Shown: positions 1-8,443 of the stretch, piece after piece
Layout of the letters: each line of letters opens with the position of its first letter
How positions within the stretch are numbered: the stretch's first letter is position 1
Origin: Pseudomonadota bacterium
GTDB taxonomy: Bacteria > Pseudomonadota > Gammaproteobacteria > Steroidobacterales > Steroidobacteraceae
NCBI GenBank assembly: GCA_018241505.1
Contig: JAFEDS010000007.1
Location: forward strand, 124,001 to 188,000
Direction of reading: 5' to 3'
Length of the DNA: 64,000 nt
Program-made: the position numbers and the translations under genes
Notes under the pieces: generated by a model
What the model was told of the DNA's origin: nothing
What the model saw: the letters and a program-made list of their open reading frames with translations, nothing else
Databases searched by the model: none

Positions 1-2
1 AC

Positions 3-590
3 CACCGATTTGACTCCGGCTGGCAATACAGCTCGAACGCGACATTGACCTATATCCACGCGTATCAGTTGACCGACGGCGGAGTCACTTACGAGCTGGC
101 GGGAACCCATGGTCCTTCGTTCTTCTCCGGCGACACGGGCAATCCGAAAACCCGGGCCAACTGGGCCAACACCATCGGCCGGGATAACTGGTCGCTCACC
201 GCCACCGTGAACTACACCAGTGCCTTCAATGTGACGGATCCCACGCTGATTGCATTCGAGGGTATCCCGGCTGGCACCTGCCTGGAGGCTCTGACCAACG
301 AAGGCGGCGCCGCCGGCAATGACTACGCGGGGCCGCTCAACAGCGGTGTCATTCCGCCGCAAACGAGTTGCAACGTCAAACACTTCACGACGGTCGATCT
401 CTACGGCAGCTACGATGTGAGCAGTCAGTTCAATCTGCACGCCTCGGTCACCAACCTGTTCAACACCAAGGCGCCCCTCGACTGGGCGACCTATGGCGGT
501 GCGCTGGGATTGGTGCCGTGGAATCCGTCGCTGCACCTGCAGGGCGCCATCGGCACGTTCTTCACACTGGGGGCCACCTACAAATTCTAA
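3..590 (+). CDS. TonB-dependent receptor, C-terminal fragment (5' end outside window)
   Basis: The reading frame is open from the first bases of the window, so only the last ~195 residues of an outer-membrane receptor are seen; a TTG at 45 is not a credible start. The segment has alternating amphipathic beta-strand sequence, a 'SVTNLFNTKAPLD' stretch typical of the penultimate strands of TonB-dependent receptors, and ends in an aromatic residue (ATYKF), the usual barrel C-terminus recognised by the BAM machinery. Family role: energised import of siderophores, carbohydrates or other large substrates across the outer membrane using TonB/ExbBD. The two cysteines in the fragment suggest a disulphide-tied loop. 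The substrate cannot be told because the plug domain is missing. Confidence 0.85.
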   Translation, partial: HRFDSGWQYSSNATLTYIHAYQLTDGGVTYELAGTHGPSFFSGDTGNPKTRANWANTIGRDNWSLTATVNYTSAFNVTDPTLIAFEGIPAGTCLEALTNEGGAAGNDYAGPLNSGVIPPQTSCNVKHFTTVDLYGSYDVSSQFNLHASVTNLFNTKAPLDWATYGGALGLVPWNPSLHLQGAIGTFFTLGATYKF

Positions 591-635
591 AGGCACATTG
601 CATGCTGAAGTGTTGGGCATAGAACCGGAGGGACT

Positions 636-818
636 ATGCCCGACCCACAACCGAAGCCCGAGCCTGCACCGAAGCCCATTACGCCCGCGGACGATCCCGA
701 GCCCGTTCCCGGGGACCCGCAACCTTCACCTGATCAGCAGATCCACGATCCGCCTTTGGAGCCGGAGAAGGCTCGCCGGAGTGAGGTGGTGTTCAATGAA
801 GAAGAGGTTGCAAAATAG
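636..818 (+). CDS. Small proline-rich acidic protein, unknown function
   Basis: Sixty residues, 17 of them proline, with a run of 'PKPEPAPKP' type repeats at the N-terminus and an acidic/basic C-terminal tail. No signal peptide or membrane segment. A good ribosome-binding site (GGAGGG, upstream of ATG 636) supports translation. It sits 45 bases after the receptor and 12 bases before the next small ORF in the same direction, so the two small ORFs may share a transcript. The low-complexity composition suggests a disordered protein. Function not recognised. Confidence 0.5.
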   Translation: MPDPQPKPEPAPKPITPADDPEPVPGDPQPSPDQQIHDPPLEPEKARRSEVVFNEEEVAK

Positions 819-830
819 GGGCTCCTCCAC

Positions 831-1022
831 ATGGGCCGGAAAAACATGACACCCGAAGAGTCCGAGCGGCAGCGGCGCAAGGTGCAGAAGCAGTTGGATG
901 AGGCGCTGGAGGACTCTTTTCCAGCGAGCGATCCTGTGTCGATTGTGACGTCGCAGGAGGAAGAGGACTGGGGCGAGCCGGGACCTGCGGCGCCTCCGGA
1001 ATCGCGTGAGCGGGGACGCTAG
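831..1022 (+). CDS. Small conserved hypothetical protein with 'EALEDSFPASDP' motif
   Basis: Sixty-three residues, charged, no membrane segment. The central motif LDEALEDSFPASDPVSI resembles a motif I recall from many short uncharacterised proteobacterial proteins, which makes this a better supported gene than its length alone would. The start is uncertain: ATG 831 has GGGG nine bases upstream, while the internal ATG at 846 has a GGA closer in, and family members often begin just before the ESERQRR segment. It follows the proline-rich ORF and faces the convergent spoVR gene. Confidence 0.6.
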   Translation: MGRKNMTPEESERQRRKVQKQLDEALEDSFPASDPVSIVTSQEEEDWGEPGPAAPPESRERGR

Positions 1023-1026
1023 TTTA

Positions 1027-1044
1027 CCGGTGCAGAGGCACCGG
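1027..1044. terminator. Hairpin between convergent genes
   Basis: Perfect inverted repeat CCGGTGC-AGAG-GCACCGG just after the stop at 1022 and before the stop of the convergent spoVR gene. There is no T-run on either side, so it is at best a weak or factor-assisted terminator. Confidence 0.35.
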
Positions 1045-1079
1045 CCACGCCGGCCAGCGCATCGGCGCAGGCTAATGAG

Positions 1080-2441
1080 CTACGGTGCTGTCAACTCAAG
1101 GGTTGAGCCTGCCTGGTTGACTGTGGTCAGCACGATCGGGCGCCGCCATACGCGCTGCACGTAGTCCAGTACCCGCCGGCTGCGCTCGAGATCGAGTCCG
1201 CGGCCATCCACCGAGTTGTCGTGGATCAACTCGAGGGTCCCATCGGTTCGAACATGGCCCGCGCTCACGGATGGCGCACCGAAGTTGTACTTCGGACCGA
1301 GAATGGCCTCATGCAGCCCGCCGAGGTCGTGCTCCAGAACCTTGATGTGGCCGTCATTGCGCGCGCTGAAGCGGAACAGGCCCAACTCGTCGGCCAGCTC
1401 ACGGTCCAGGTGATTGCGAATGAAGCTGAAGTCGTCGTCCTGCTCCATGATGTGGCGGGCGCCATCGAGGCCATCCCGCTCGACAATCTTCTCCCACATC
1501 GCAAAGCCGAGGTGATACGGATTGATGTGCAAGGCCACCTGTTGATCCGCCGCCACGGGCCGCACCACATCCGAATGGCACTTGATGGCGTCGACGTAGG
1601 CCTGCTGGGGCACAAAGTCGGCTTCGCGCAGCAACCGTGCATGCCAGTAGGAAGCCCAGCCCTCATTCATGATCTGGGTGGCAAACACCGGGAAGAAATA
1701 GAACGATTCCTCGCGGACCGCGAGAAAAATATCCCGCTCCCAACTTTCCATTTCGGGAGCATAGTGGGCCACGAACCAGAGCAGATCGCGCTCCGGGTGA
1801 GGCGGAATGGGCGCACGCTTCTTGACCTCCACGCCCGTGCTGGCGGCGGTGGGCTCGAGTTGCGCGAAGCGCTTGCGGAATTCATCGTCGGCGAGTGACT
1901 TGGGCTCCGGCGCGTATTCCGGATATCGTTCGCGGCGCAGAGCCTGATCGACATCGATGTGCTGCTCCAGCGCCAGCGCCGCATCCAGCACTGCCTCGAC
2001 GCGCTGCATGCCATGTTGCTCGATCGCCTGTTGAATCTGGCGCGCGTGGTTGGCAGCATGCTCGACGATGTGTTCGCTGACCTGGCCCTGGCATCTGCGG
2101 AACATCAGGTTGTTGCGGGAGAAATCGGCATGACCCAACACATGGGCCGTGACGAGTATGTTCTCAGCCAGGCCGTTGCTCGAAGCCAGGTAGGCATGCC
2201 CGGGATTGCCCGGAAACACGACCTCGAACAGCCGCGAGTTGCCCATGTGCCGCTGAATGAGCTGATAGATATACCGCACCCCGAACGACCAGTGCGGCAT
2301 GCGCACGGGTAGCCCGTAGACGGCGATCTCCATCATGAAGGTGTCGGGGACCGCTTCGAACTCAACAGGGTGGAATGACAGGCCGGATCGGGCCGCGAGC
2401 TCTTCTATACGTTGCGTATAGTTCTTCCAGTCCTCTGTCAT
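1080..2441 (-). CDS. spoVR: SpoVR family protein
   Basis: 453 residues without signal peptide, matching the SpoVR/YcgB family. The N-terminal half carries the family's characteristic blocks (W-S-F-G around residues 50-53, the VFPGNPGHAYLASSN stretch and the HVLGHADFSRNN stretch) and a conserved His/Glu-rich centre. Members occur in spore formers but also, as here, in non-sporulating Proteobacteria next to prkA and yeaH, where they belong to the stationary-phase/starvation regulon; biochemical activity is not established. It is the last gene of a minus-strand operon. The ATG at 2441 overlaps by ATGA the stop of an 11-codon leader (MRIRLNPGRSP), and the ATG's A is the last base of a hairpin arm, so no ordinary Shine-Dalgarno sequence is available. 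Confidence 0.93.
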   Translation of the reverse strand: MTEDWKNYTQRIEELAARSGLSFHPVEFEAVPDTFMMEIAVYGLPVRMPHWSFGVRYIYQLIQRHMGNSRLFEVVFPGNPGHAYLASSNGLAENILVTAHVLGHADFSRNNLMFRRCQGQVSEHIVEHAANHARQIQQAIEQHGMQRVEAVLDAALALEQHIDVDQALRRERYPEYAPEPKSLADDEFRKRFAQLEPTAASTGVEVKKRAPIPPHPERDLLWFVAHYAPEMESWERDIFLAVREESFYFFPVFATQIMNEGWASYWHARLLREADFVPQQAYVDAIKCHSDVVRPVAADQQVALHINPYHLGFAMWEKIVERDGLDGARHIMEQDDDFSFIRNHLDRELADELGLFRFSARNDGHIKVLEHDLGGLHEAILGPKYNFGAPSVSAGHVRTDGTLELIHDNSVDGRGLDLERSRRVLDYVQRVWRRPIVLTTVNQAGSTLELTAP

Positions 2442-2473
2442 GGGCTGCGCCCAGGGTTCAACCGGATTCTCAT
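2438..2473 (-). CDS. Putative 11-codon leader peptide overlapping spoVR start
   Basis: On the minus strand an ATG at 2473 opens MRIRLNPGRSP, whose TGA (2440-2438) overlaps the spoVR ATG (2441-2439) as ATGA. The leader ATG has the same position relative to its hairpin as the spoVR and kdpD ATGs have to theirs. It may be chance within repeated DNA, but the geometry fits translational coupling. No independent evidence of expression. Confidence 0.3.
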   Translation of the reverse strand: MRIRLNPGRSP

Positions 2474-2544
2474 GCGCTGCGCGCAGGGTTCAACCGCCTT
2501 CGCCGCGCGAAGTCGGTTCATATAGCGGCGCGGCGCGCCGGGCA
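2441..2544. repeat. REP-like hairpin element, copy 1 (yeaH-spoVR junction)
   Basis: Fills most of the gap between yeaH and spoVR. Parts in plus-strand order: hairpin I TGGGC-TGC-GCCCA (2441-2453), then GGGTTCAAC; a second hairpin I TGCGC-TGC-GCGCA (2473-2485), then GGGTTCAAC; hairpin II CTTCG-CCGCG-CGAAG (about 2499-2513); hairpin III CGGCGC-GGC-GCGCCG (2526-2540). The same order of parts recurs at 16948-17022. The two hairpin I versions differ by a G-C to C-G swap in one stem pair, so pairing is kept. Confidence 0.75.
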
Positions 2545-2552
2545 GACGCGAA

Positions 2553-3719
2553 TCATGTGCCATCTAGCGCCTTTGCCTCTGCGGAGAAGAAATGACGCAC
2601 GGCGCCCCAGACATCATCGAAATCATTCAATGCATAGCTGCCGGCGGCGCAGCCCGCGGACTGCAGCTCGGCAAACAATCGTCCCGTTTCCGTGGCCAAC
2701 TGGCGTGACAGCCCGGATGAGACTTCAACATAACCTGTGAAACACGCATCGGCCGTGATGGATGTGAGGGACTCACGCGCATCGGCGCTGTCACTCACCG
2801 AGTTGTCGCCGTCCGAGGCGTAGAACAAATAGATATTGCAGCGCGCGGGGTTGTAGCGGGCATCGATGATCTCGCGCACTTTCTTCAAGCCGGTGGAGGA
2901 AACCGTGCCGCCGGTGCCGCTCACCTGGAAGAATTCCGGCTCATTGAATTCCCAGGCTTCGGTGGTGTGGGCCACAAACACCGTCTCCAGGGAGCGGTAT
3001 TCGCGGCGCAACCCCTGTACCACCCAGAAGAAAAAGGTTTTGGCCAACTTGCGGTCGCGATCCGACATGCTGCCCGAGACATCGAGCATGAAGAACACGA
3101 CCGCATGCACCGCCGGCTGGCGCCGGCGCGCGAGCTGCCGATAACGCAGGTCCTCGTCAATGAATGTTGGAGTGGCGCCCGGAGTGCCGCGCCGCTTGAC
3201 CATCTCCTTGAAGGAGCGCCGCCGGTCCAGGCGCGAACGGGCGCCGCGCCGGTCGTAACCTTCCCGCACCCAGTCCGAATCCTCGGACGGTCCCACGCGG
3301 GCCTTCAGATTGGGAAGCTGCATCTCCTCCCACAACCAATCGACAATATCGTCGATTTTGAATTCCAGCAGCAGCGAGACTTCGCCCTCGTCCTGGCCGC
3401 CCTGGCCTTTCTCGCCCGGGCCGCGCTGCTTGGAAGGGTCGGAGAATACATCGCCAGGCTTGGCTTTTCCCTGCCCCGCGCCCTGTTGTTCCTCGGGACG
3501 GCGGAGCCGGAAGTGATAATGCTCCAGCATGCGAACGGGGACGCGCACGGTGCGCGCGCCCTCGTTGATGACGTCGGCGCCGGAGACTATCTGGGGCAGA
3601 TGCTTGCGAACCGACTCACGAACTTTCTCATCGTGTCGCAGCCAGTCGCGCGCACCGCGCGAAAACAAGTCGTACCACTTTGCCGCAGTAGACGGAGGCT
3701 GTTCGCTGGTCTCGGGCAT
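2553..3719 (-). CDS. yeaH: YeaH/DUF444 family protein (VWA-like)
   Basis: About 388 residues, close to E. coli YeaH. The N-terminal half has the DUF444 segment with a glycine/glutamate-rich linker; the C-terminal half contains a von Willebrand-like core with a MIDAS-type motif FMLDVSGSMSDRDR, where Asp and two Ser would bind a divalent metal. Cytoplasmic; it is co-transcribed and thought to work with the PrkA/YeaG kinase in starvation responses, with unknown chemistry. ATG 3719 is chosen over a TTG 36 bases upstream because homology begins at MPETSEQPP; the AGGAG motif is rather far (13 bases). It lies 55 bases after prkA. Confidence 0.92.
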   Translation of the reverse strand: MPETSEQPPSTAAKWYDLFSRGARDWLRHDEKVRESVRKHLPQIVSGADVINEGARTVRVPVRMLEHYHFRLRRPEEQQGAGQGKAKPGDVFSDPSKQRGPGEKGQGGQDEGEVSLLLEFKIDDIVDWLWEEMQLPNLKARVGPSEDSDWVREGYDRRGARSRLDRRRSFKEMVKRRGTPGATPTFIDEDLRYRQLARRRQPAVHAVVFFMLDVSGSMSDRDRKLAKTFFFWVVQGLRREYRSLETVFVAHTTEAWEFNEPEFFQVSGTGGTVSSTGLKKVREIIDARYNPARCNIYLFYASDGDNSVSDSADARESLTSITADACFTGYVEVSSGLSRQLATETGRLFAELQSAGCAAGSYALNDFDDVWGAVRHFFSAEAKALDGT

Positions 3720-3774
3720 GTGACTAGTGATACTCCTGTCGCGCGTACAAGGCAAATTTTAGGATGTAAGCAAA

Positions 3775-5733
3775 CTACTCCTGTGCCAGTAGAGTTGTTA
3801 CATAGCTCAGTGCCTCTTTGGCGCTGTGCTCGTCATAACCGTACTCACTCACCAGCCGCTGCTGCACGACTGAGATCTTCTGCCGTGCTTCCTCATCGGG
3901 TCGCGCGGTGGACGTCACGAGTCGCAGCACATCACGGCGCTCTTCGAACAGATATTGTTCGATTGCTTCGCGCATGCGTGCGTGGCTCGCGAGCTTGAAC
4001 TTCTCTCCCGCCTTGAAGGCCACCATGGCCTTGCGTACGACCTCCTGGCGGAACGACATCTTGCCGGAGTCAGACACTTTGATTTTCTCTTCCACTGAGC
4101 GCAAGAATCGCTCATCCGCCGGGCGCGTTTCACCGGTAATGGGATCCGTGACCTGGCGATGGTCCAGCGAGGCTTCCACTTCATCGAGATACTTCTCGAG
4201 CAGTTGCTGTGCCTCTTCTTCAAACGAGGCAAACATCGCCCGGTGCACATCCTCCTTGACCCAGCGATTGTAAAATTCCTTTCGCGCGGTCACGAGGTGA
4301 TCCACCCAGGCCTTCTTCTGCTTCGATTCCATGCGGGCATCGCTTTCGATCGTATCCTTGATCGCGAGCAACAGCTCCATGCTCGTCAGACTATGTGTAT
4401 TCCCTCGCGTTATGGCGTTTGAGATGGCGTTGATGACAAATCGCGGGCTGACGCCTGTCAGTCCCTCGTCGGTGGCCTCTGCGTGCAGGCGCGTTGCTTC
4501 AGACTCCGGAACACCCTCGACGGCCTCACCTGCGTACAGGCGCAGCTTCTTGGTCATATCCAGCCCCTCGCGCTCGGTCTTGACGAGGCGAGTCAGGATG
4601 GCAAACACCGCTGCCAGATTGAGGACATGCGGGTCCAGGTGCACATTACGGAAAGCCGGGGCACTCGCCACCAGCTTCTGATAGATCCGCGACTCATCCT
4701 TATAGGACAGCGCGTACGGGACCTTGATGATGACCATGCGGTCCAGCAGGGCCTCGTTCTCCTTCTCCTGCAGGAACTTGTGGAATTCCGCGAGGTTGGT
4801 ATGCGCGAGAATGGTCTCATCCAGATGAATGAGCGGGAACCGCGAGACCTTGACGTTCTTCTCCTGGGTCATGGTCAGCAGGAGGTAAAGGAACTCCCTC
4901 TTTACCTTGAGAATTTCAATCATCTCGAGGACGCCGCGGCTCGCAGCGTATACGGCTCCGGACCAGGACCAGGCGCGCGGATCGCCTTCATCGCCGATCT
5001 GAGCGACCTTGGCGAGATCAACCGAGCCCACGAGATCGGCAATGTCGGCCGTCGTGGGATCGTGCGGTGCGTAGGTACCGATACCGGTCCGGGAAGACTC
5101 CGCCAGAAACACCCGTTCCACCGGCACGCGGACAAAGTCTCCGTCAAACTCACGTTCAACATAGTCGCGAGCCCAGGGCGACAGCTCACCCTGAATATCA
5201 ACACCATAGCGCTCGCGGAACTCGGCACGGAGCCCCGACGGAACCAGATTCAGGGGGTTCTCGCGCATCGGCGAGCCCTTGACGGCGTACATTGCACCAT
5301 CATCGGTCCGGCTGTATTCCTCCAGGCCCCGCTTCAACATGATGGCCAGCGTGGATTTGCCACCGGAGGGCGGGCCTAGCAGCAGAAGCAGGCGACGGCC
5401 AACATCGGAACCGGCCGCGGCGCCTTTGAAATAATCGACCACCCGTGACAGCGGCTCGTCGATGCCGAACAGCTCGCGTTTGAACAACTCCTTGGCGCGC
5501 TGGGCGTCGGTGAGCTCGCCCTGGGCGGCACGGCCATGCCAGCCCAACATGTCCCAGATGTATTGATGGCTGGAACGGGCCATCGCGGCCGGATTGGCCG
5601 GCAGGATGGTGGAGAGAAATTCACCGAACGTGCCTTCCCACCGCTGGGCGCGGTGCAGACGGCTGTAGGAGCTCAATGACTCAATGAACGCAGAATGGGT
5701 CGCGGAGTCCGAATCTTCAGAGAGCGATCGCAT
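3775..5733 (-). CDS. prkA: PrkA family serine protein kinase
   Basis: 652 residues, near the ~640 of E. coli YeaG/PrkA. The N-terminal half is an AAA+-like module with a P-loop GPPSGGKST at about residues 120-128; the C-terminal half is the PrkA domain distantly related to eukaryotic-like kinases. Family role: cytoplasmic Ser kinase/ATPase acting in nutrient stress and, in bacilli, sporulation. It is the first gene of prkA-yeaH-spoVR. A purine-rich GGGAGGGAAGG lies just upstream of ATG 5733, giving a strong ribosome-binding site. Nothing looks broken. Confidence 0.95.
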   Translation of the reverse strand: MRSLSEDSDSATHSAFIESLSSYSRLHRAQRWEGTFGEFLSTILPANPAAMARSSHQYIWDMLGWHGRAAQGELTDAQRAKELFKRELFGIDEPLSRVVDYFKGAAAGSDVGRRLLLLLGPPSGGKSTLAIMLKRGLEEYSRTDDGAMYAVKGSPMRENPLNLVPSGLRAEFRERYGVDIQGELSPWARDYVEREFDGDFVRVPVERVFLAESSRTGIGTYAPHDPTTADIADLVGSVDLAKVAQIGDEGDPRAWSWSGAVYAASRGVLEMIEILKVKREFLYLLLTMTQEKNVKVSRFPLIHLDETILAHTNLAEFHKFLQEKENEALLDRMVIIKVPYALSYKDESRIYQKLVASAPAFRNVHLDPHVLNLAAVFAILTRLVKTEREGLDMTKKLRLYAGEAVEGVPESEATRLHAEATDEGLTGVSPRFVINAISNAITRGNTHSLTSMELLLAIKDTIESDARMESKQKKAWVDHLVTARKEFYNRWVKEDVHRAMFASFEEEAQQLLEKYLDEVEASLDHRQVTDPITGETRPADERFLRSVEEKIKVSDSGKMSFRQEVVRKAMVAFKAGEKFKLASHARMREAIEQYLFEERRDVLRLVTSTARPDEEARQKISVVQQRLVSEYGYDEHSAKEALSYVTTLLAQE

Positions 5734-6060
5734 CGTCCTTCCCTCCCGTAGAGTTCAAACGTCTCGGCCGGGGTGCTAGCGATGCCAGCGTGGCTCTTAA
5801 CATAGATCCAACGCTTGTCACGGTATGTGATGGCCCTCAATACCCAGCCCTGCTGTTACGTTAAGACTGTCACAACAACGGATTGTTCAGTCGTGCATGA
5901 CTCGAGCAAAAGCCGCGCCGTTCCTTCCCGTTCGCTGAAAAAAGTCACCGCGTCGCACAGGAGCTGAGGTGAGCTTTGCAAAGCAATATGCATGCCTGTC
6001 ACAAATCGGGTCACGGCAGGCGGGCTTTGCGCGCAAAAGTGGCCGTTCCGCCACGGGTCT
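5734..6060. promoter_or_regulatory. 327-base gap upstream of prkA
   Basis: Separates the prkA start from the stop of the AsmA-like gene, both on the minus strand. It should hold the prkA promoter, but I see no clear -35/-10 pair. The 86-codon minus-strand reading frame at 5856-6116 runs into the AsmA gene, has unremarkable composition, and is not credited as a gene. Confidence 0.35.
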
Positions 6061-8124
6061 TCAGTGCTTGAAAAGATCCTGCAGCTTGTCTCCGAGTTTC
6101 TTTTTGACCAGGTCACTGGCCTTCTGTTTCACCTCCTGCCCCAGCTTGCCCTTCGCCAGTGCCTCGATATCGGGCCTCACAGTCGGGCTGGACATCGTCC
6201 CCGTAATGGTCAATGGCACTTCCACCGCGCCCAGCGCATCGAGACCACCCCCTGCGGGCGCATTACCCACCGGGAGCTTGTTGACCGCGGCAACGAGCTG
6301 ATAGTTGATCGCCTCGGTGCTGGTGTCCAGAGTACCCTTGCCGTTGACTTTCAGAAAGTCCGTCGCCATCTGTAAGTCATCGACTCGCAGCACTCCCTTG
6401 TCGAGGCCACCATGCATCTGTAAGGTATTGAAATTGGTGCGGGGAGGCCCACTGCCGGTGCGAGCGGCAGGCACCTGCCGCTTCAACAAAGCGTTGACAC
6501 GCTGCAATTCATAAACAACGTCAACGCCGACCACCGCCCCCTGTTTTACAATCAGATCGATCTTGCCATTCAAGGAGCGCTTGATGGCATCGTCAGTATT
6601 TCCGACACCCGTAACAGCCACGTCAGCATCCGCACGTCCGGACAAGCGTCCACTATCAACCGCTGCTTTCACCAACGCGCCGATATCTGTGCCTTTTAGG
6701 TGCTCATTGAGCGAAAGTTGCGCTTGCACAGGGCGGGCGTCCAGAACGACGTCACCGTTGTAAGATCCACCATACAGATGCGCTTGCGTAGGTCCGAGCC
6801 GCACATGTCCGTCCTTCGCAACAAGTGGCATAACCACGTCCGTGAACACTAGATTCGCAAAGGTTGCACTCGCGACTCGAAGCGTTCCATTCACGTCCAA
6901 CTTTCTCAGTGTCTCGAGCGGCAGCGGTGTAGGGGGCGCCGCGGGTGGAGGCGATGCCGGATGCTTGGCCGCAGCAGGCTTCTCGACCACCTCAGGGGCC
7001 CTGTAACGGTCGATATTGATCCCGTTTACATTGAGGTTGAAACGCAACGCCGAAGTGTCAAGGTCCTCGACACCTGCGGTCCCCTGTACCTTCGTATCGT
7101 CCAGGGTGAGTTGCAGCGCCGTAAGCTGTAACTGCTTCTGTGTCAGACTGAAGTTGGTCTCGAGACCGAACGTCGACAACACTTTGGGGTCGCGCGTGAT
7201 GGGCGGCGCAATACCAAGCGATTGCAACAGCTTACGCGCCGACGTGGAGGGCACGGCGACGGTGCCGGTGAGTACCCGCGCAGTGGTCATTTTTTCACCA
7301 GCCAGCGAAACGTTCAGCGCGACATCGCCCACCTTGATTTGGATCTTCACCGGCGCGAGCGTGTGCGCCGTGTTATCGAGGGCAATTGCCGAAGTCGTCA
7401 GCGAGAATGCCAGTGGCTTCACTGGCTCCTTCGAAGCTCCCTCCGTGGACGCAGCGCGCGTGCCACCGGCACTCTTGGTTGCGGCGGCCGCGTCCGTGGC
7501 GGACGGCTGGGCCAAATAAGTCCCCTGCAGTTCGACTTTTTCCAGTGCGGTCCGGGCGGGGCCGGACTCCAGCCGCCCGGTATGCAGCTCGAGGTTGCCG
7601 ACCTGCATGGTGCTCTTCTTGATCTCATCGGTGTAGACAACCGATGTCTTACTGACGTCCACACCTTCTATAGAGAGGGCCGGTGGCGGGCCGGCCGGCT
7701 CGCTGGCGGGCTTCTCGGTCTCCTGGGACTCGCTGAGATCCTGCCAATTGTTCTGCTCGCCGCGGCTCACCAGATTGATGTTGGCGCCTTCGAGCTTCAC
7801 GCGGCTCACTTCCAGCTTTTTGCTCAAGAGGGGTAGCAACTTCACACCAATACTGGCGTTTTGCACAGTCAAAAAAGGCTGTGAGCCGAAACCGGCCCGG
7901 TTGCTGAGCTCGATGTCGTGCACACCCAGGGCGACCCAGGGAAAGACTTTCAGCTCGAGTTTGCCGCGAATGGTCAGCACGCGCGAACTGTGCTCGCGGG
8001 CGGCTTTTTCTATGTCGCCGCGGTAGCGGTTCGGATCTACAAATAAGAGCAGCGCAATGACCGCGACAACGGCCAGCGCGATGAGCGTTCCCACGACTAT
8101 GACCGCGATTCGGACGATTCGCAT
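6061..8124 (-). CDS. AsmA family protein
   Basis: 687 residues from ATG 8124. One N-terminal membrane anchor (about residues 4-26) is followed by the AsmA domain start (VDPNRYRGDIEKAAREHSSRVLTI type sequence), a long periplasmic region with alternating beta structure, and the C-terminal AsmA-like block ending in an amphipathic, lysine-rich helix (KQKASDLVKKKLGDKLQDLF). AsmA-like proteins are bridge-like repeating-beta-groove proteins of the inner membrane implicated in phospholipid transport and outer-membrane assembly. The reading frame is open 39 codons further upstream, but ATG 8124 has GAGG nine bases upstream and puts the anchor at the N-terminus. Proline/alanine-rich linkers near the middle separate subdomains. 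Confidence 0.88.
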   Translation of the reverse strand: MRIVRIAVIVVGTLIALAVVAVIALLLFVDPNRYRGDIEKAAREHSSRVLTIRGKLELKVFPWVALGVHDIELSNRAGFGSQPFLTVQNASIGVKLLPLLSKKLEVSRVKLEGANINLVSRGEQNNWQDLSESQETEKPASEPAGPPPALSIEGVDVSKTSVVYTDEIKKSTMQVGNLELHTGRLESGPARTALEKVELQGTYLAQPSATDAAAATKSAGGTRAASTEGASKEPVKPLAFSLTTSAIALDNTAHTLAPVKIQIKVGDVALNVSLAGEKMTTARVLTGTVAVPSTSARKLLQSLGIAPPITRDPKVLSTFGLETNFSLTQKQLQLTALQLTLDDTKVQGTAGVEDLDTSALRFNLNVNGINIDRYRAPEVVEKPAAAKHPASPPPAAPPTPLPLETLRKLDVNGTLRVASATFANLVFTDVVMPLVAKDGHVRLGPTQAHLYGGSYNGDVVLDARPVQAQLSLNEHLKGTDIGALVKAAVDSGRLSGRADADVAVTGVGNTDDAIKRSLNGKIDLIVKQGAVVGVDVVYELQRVNALLKRQVPAARTGSGPPRTNFNTLQMHGGLDKGVLRVDDLQMATDFLKVNGKGTLDTSTEAINYQLVAAVNKLPVGNAPAGGGLDALGAVEVPLTITGTMSSPTVRPDIEALAKGKLGQEVKQKASDLVKKKLGDKLQDLFKH

Positions 8125-8443
8125 GCTTTCAGCCTCACCCTGCCCACCGGCCCGGGAAAACGGGTCAGGCGTGATTCTGTCGAGTTCCGCCGCACGGCGC
8201 CAATCCTTGCGATAACTCGCCGCAGCGCACAAAATGGGCATGACTTAGGACTTGAGTCACAAAAAAGGATCCGTGGTCAGGGAGCGCGCGCGGGCATCGG
8301 TCCATGCGTCTGCAGTCGCAGACGCCCCACTCTCATTATTGTGAACTGTGGCGTTGCGGTGCTGCAGCAGCAAACTTCATGCTGTTGTGGCAGGTCTTTT
8401 ACCGCTCTTTCCTTGCAGCCTTCTGATGTGATGGAGACACTCC
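8125..8443. promoter_or_regulatory. Divergent intergenic region with a perfect hairpin
   Basis: 319 bases between the divergent AsmA-like gene and the chemosensory-type operon, so promoters for both are expected here. The most visible structure is the perfect inverted repeat GCGTCTGC-AGTC-GCAGACGC at 8306-8325, not followed by a T-run, which could be an operator or an mRNA hairpin. No convincing -35/-10 pair was identified by eye. Confidence 0.4.

Noticed and set aside
2967-3998. 343-codon plus-strand frame antisense to yeaH and prkA
   Set aside because: Antisense to two well-supported genes; explained by high-GC third-position bias.
5856-6116. 86-codon minus-strand frame before prkA
   Set aside because: Overlaps the end of the AsmA-like gene, has no ribosome-binding site of note and no recognisable features.
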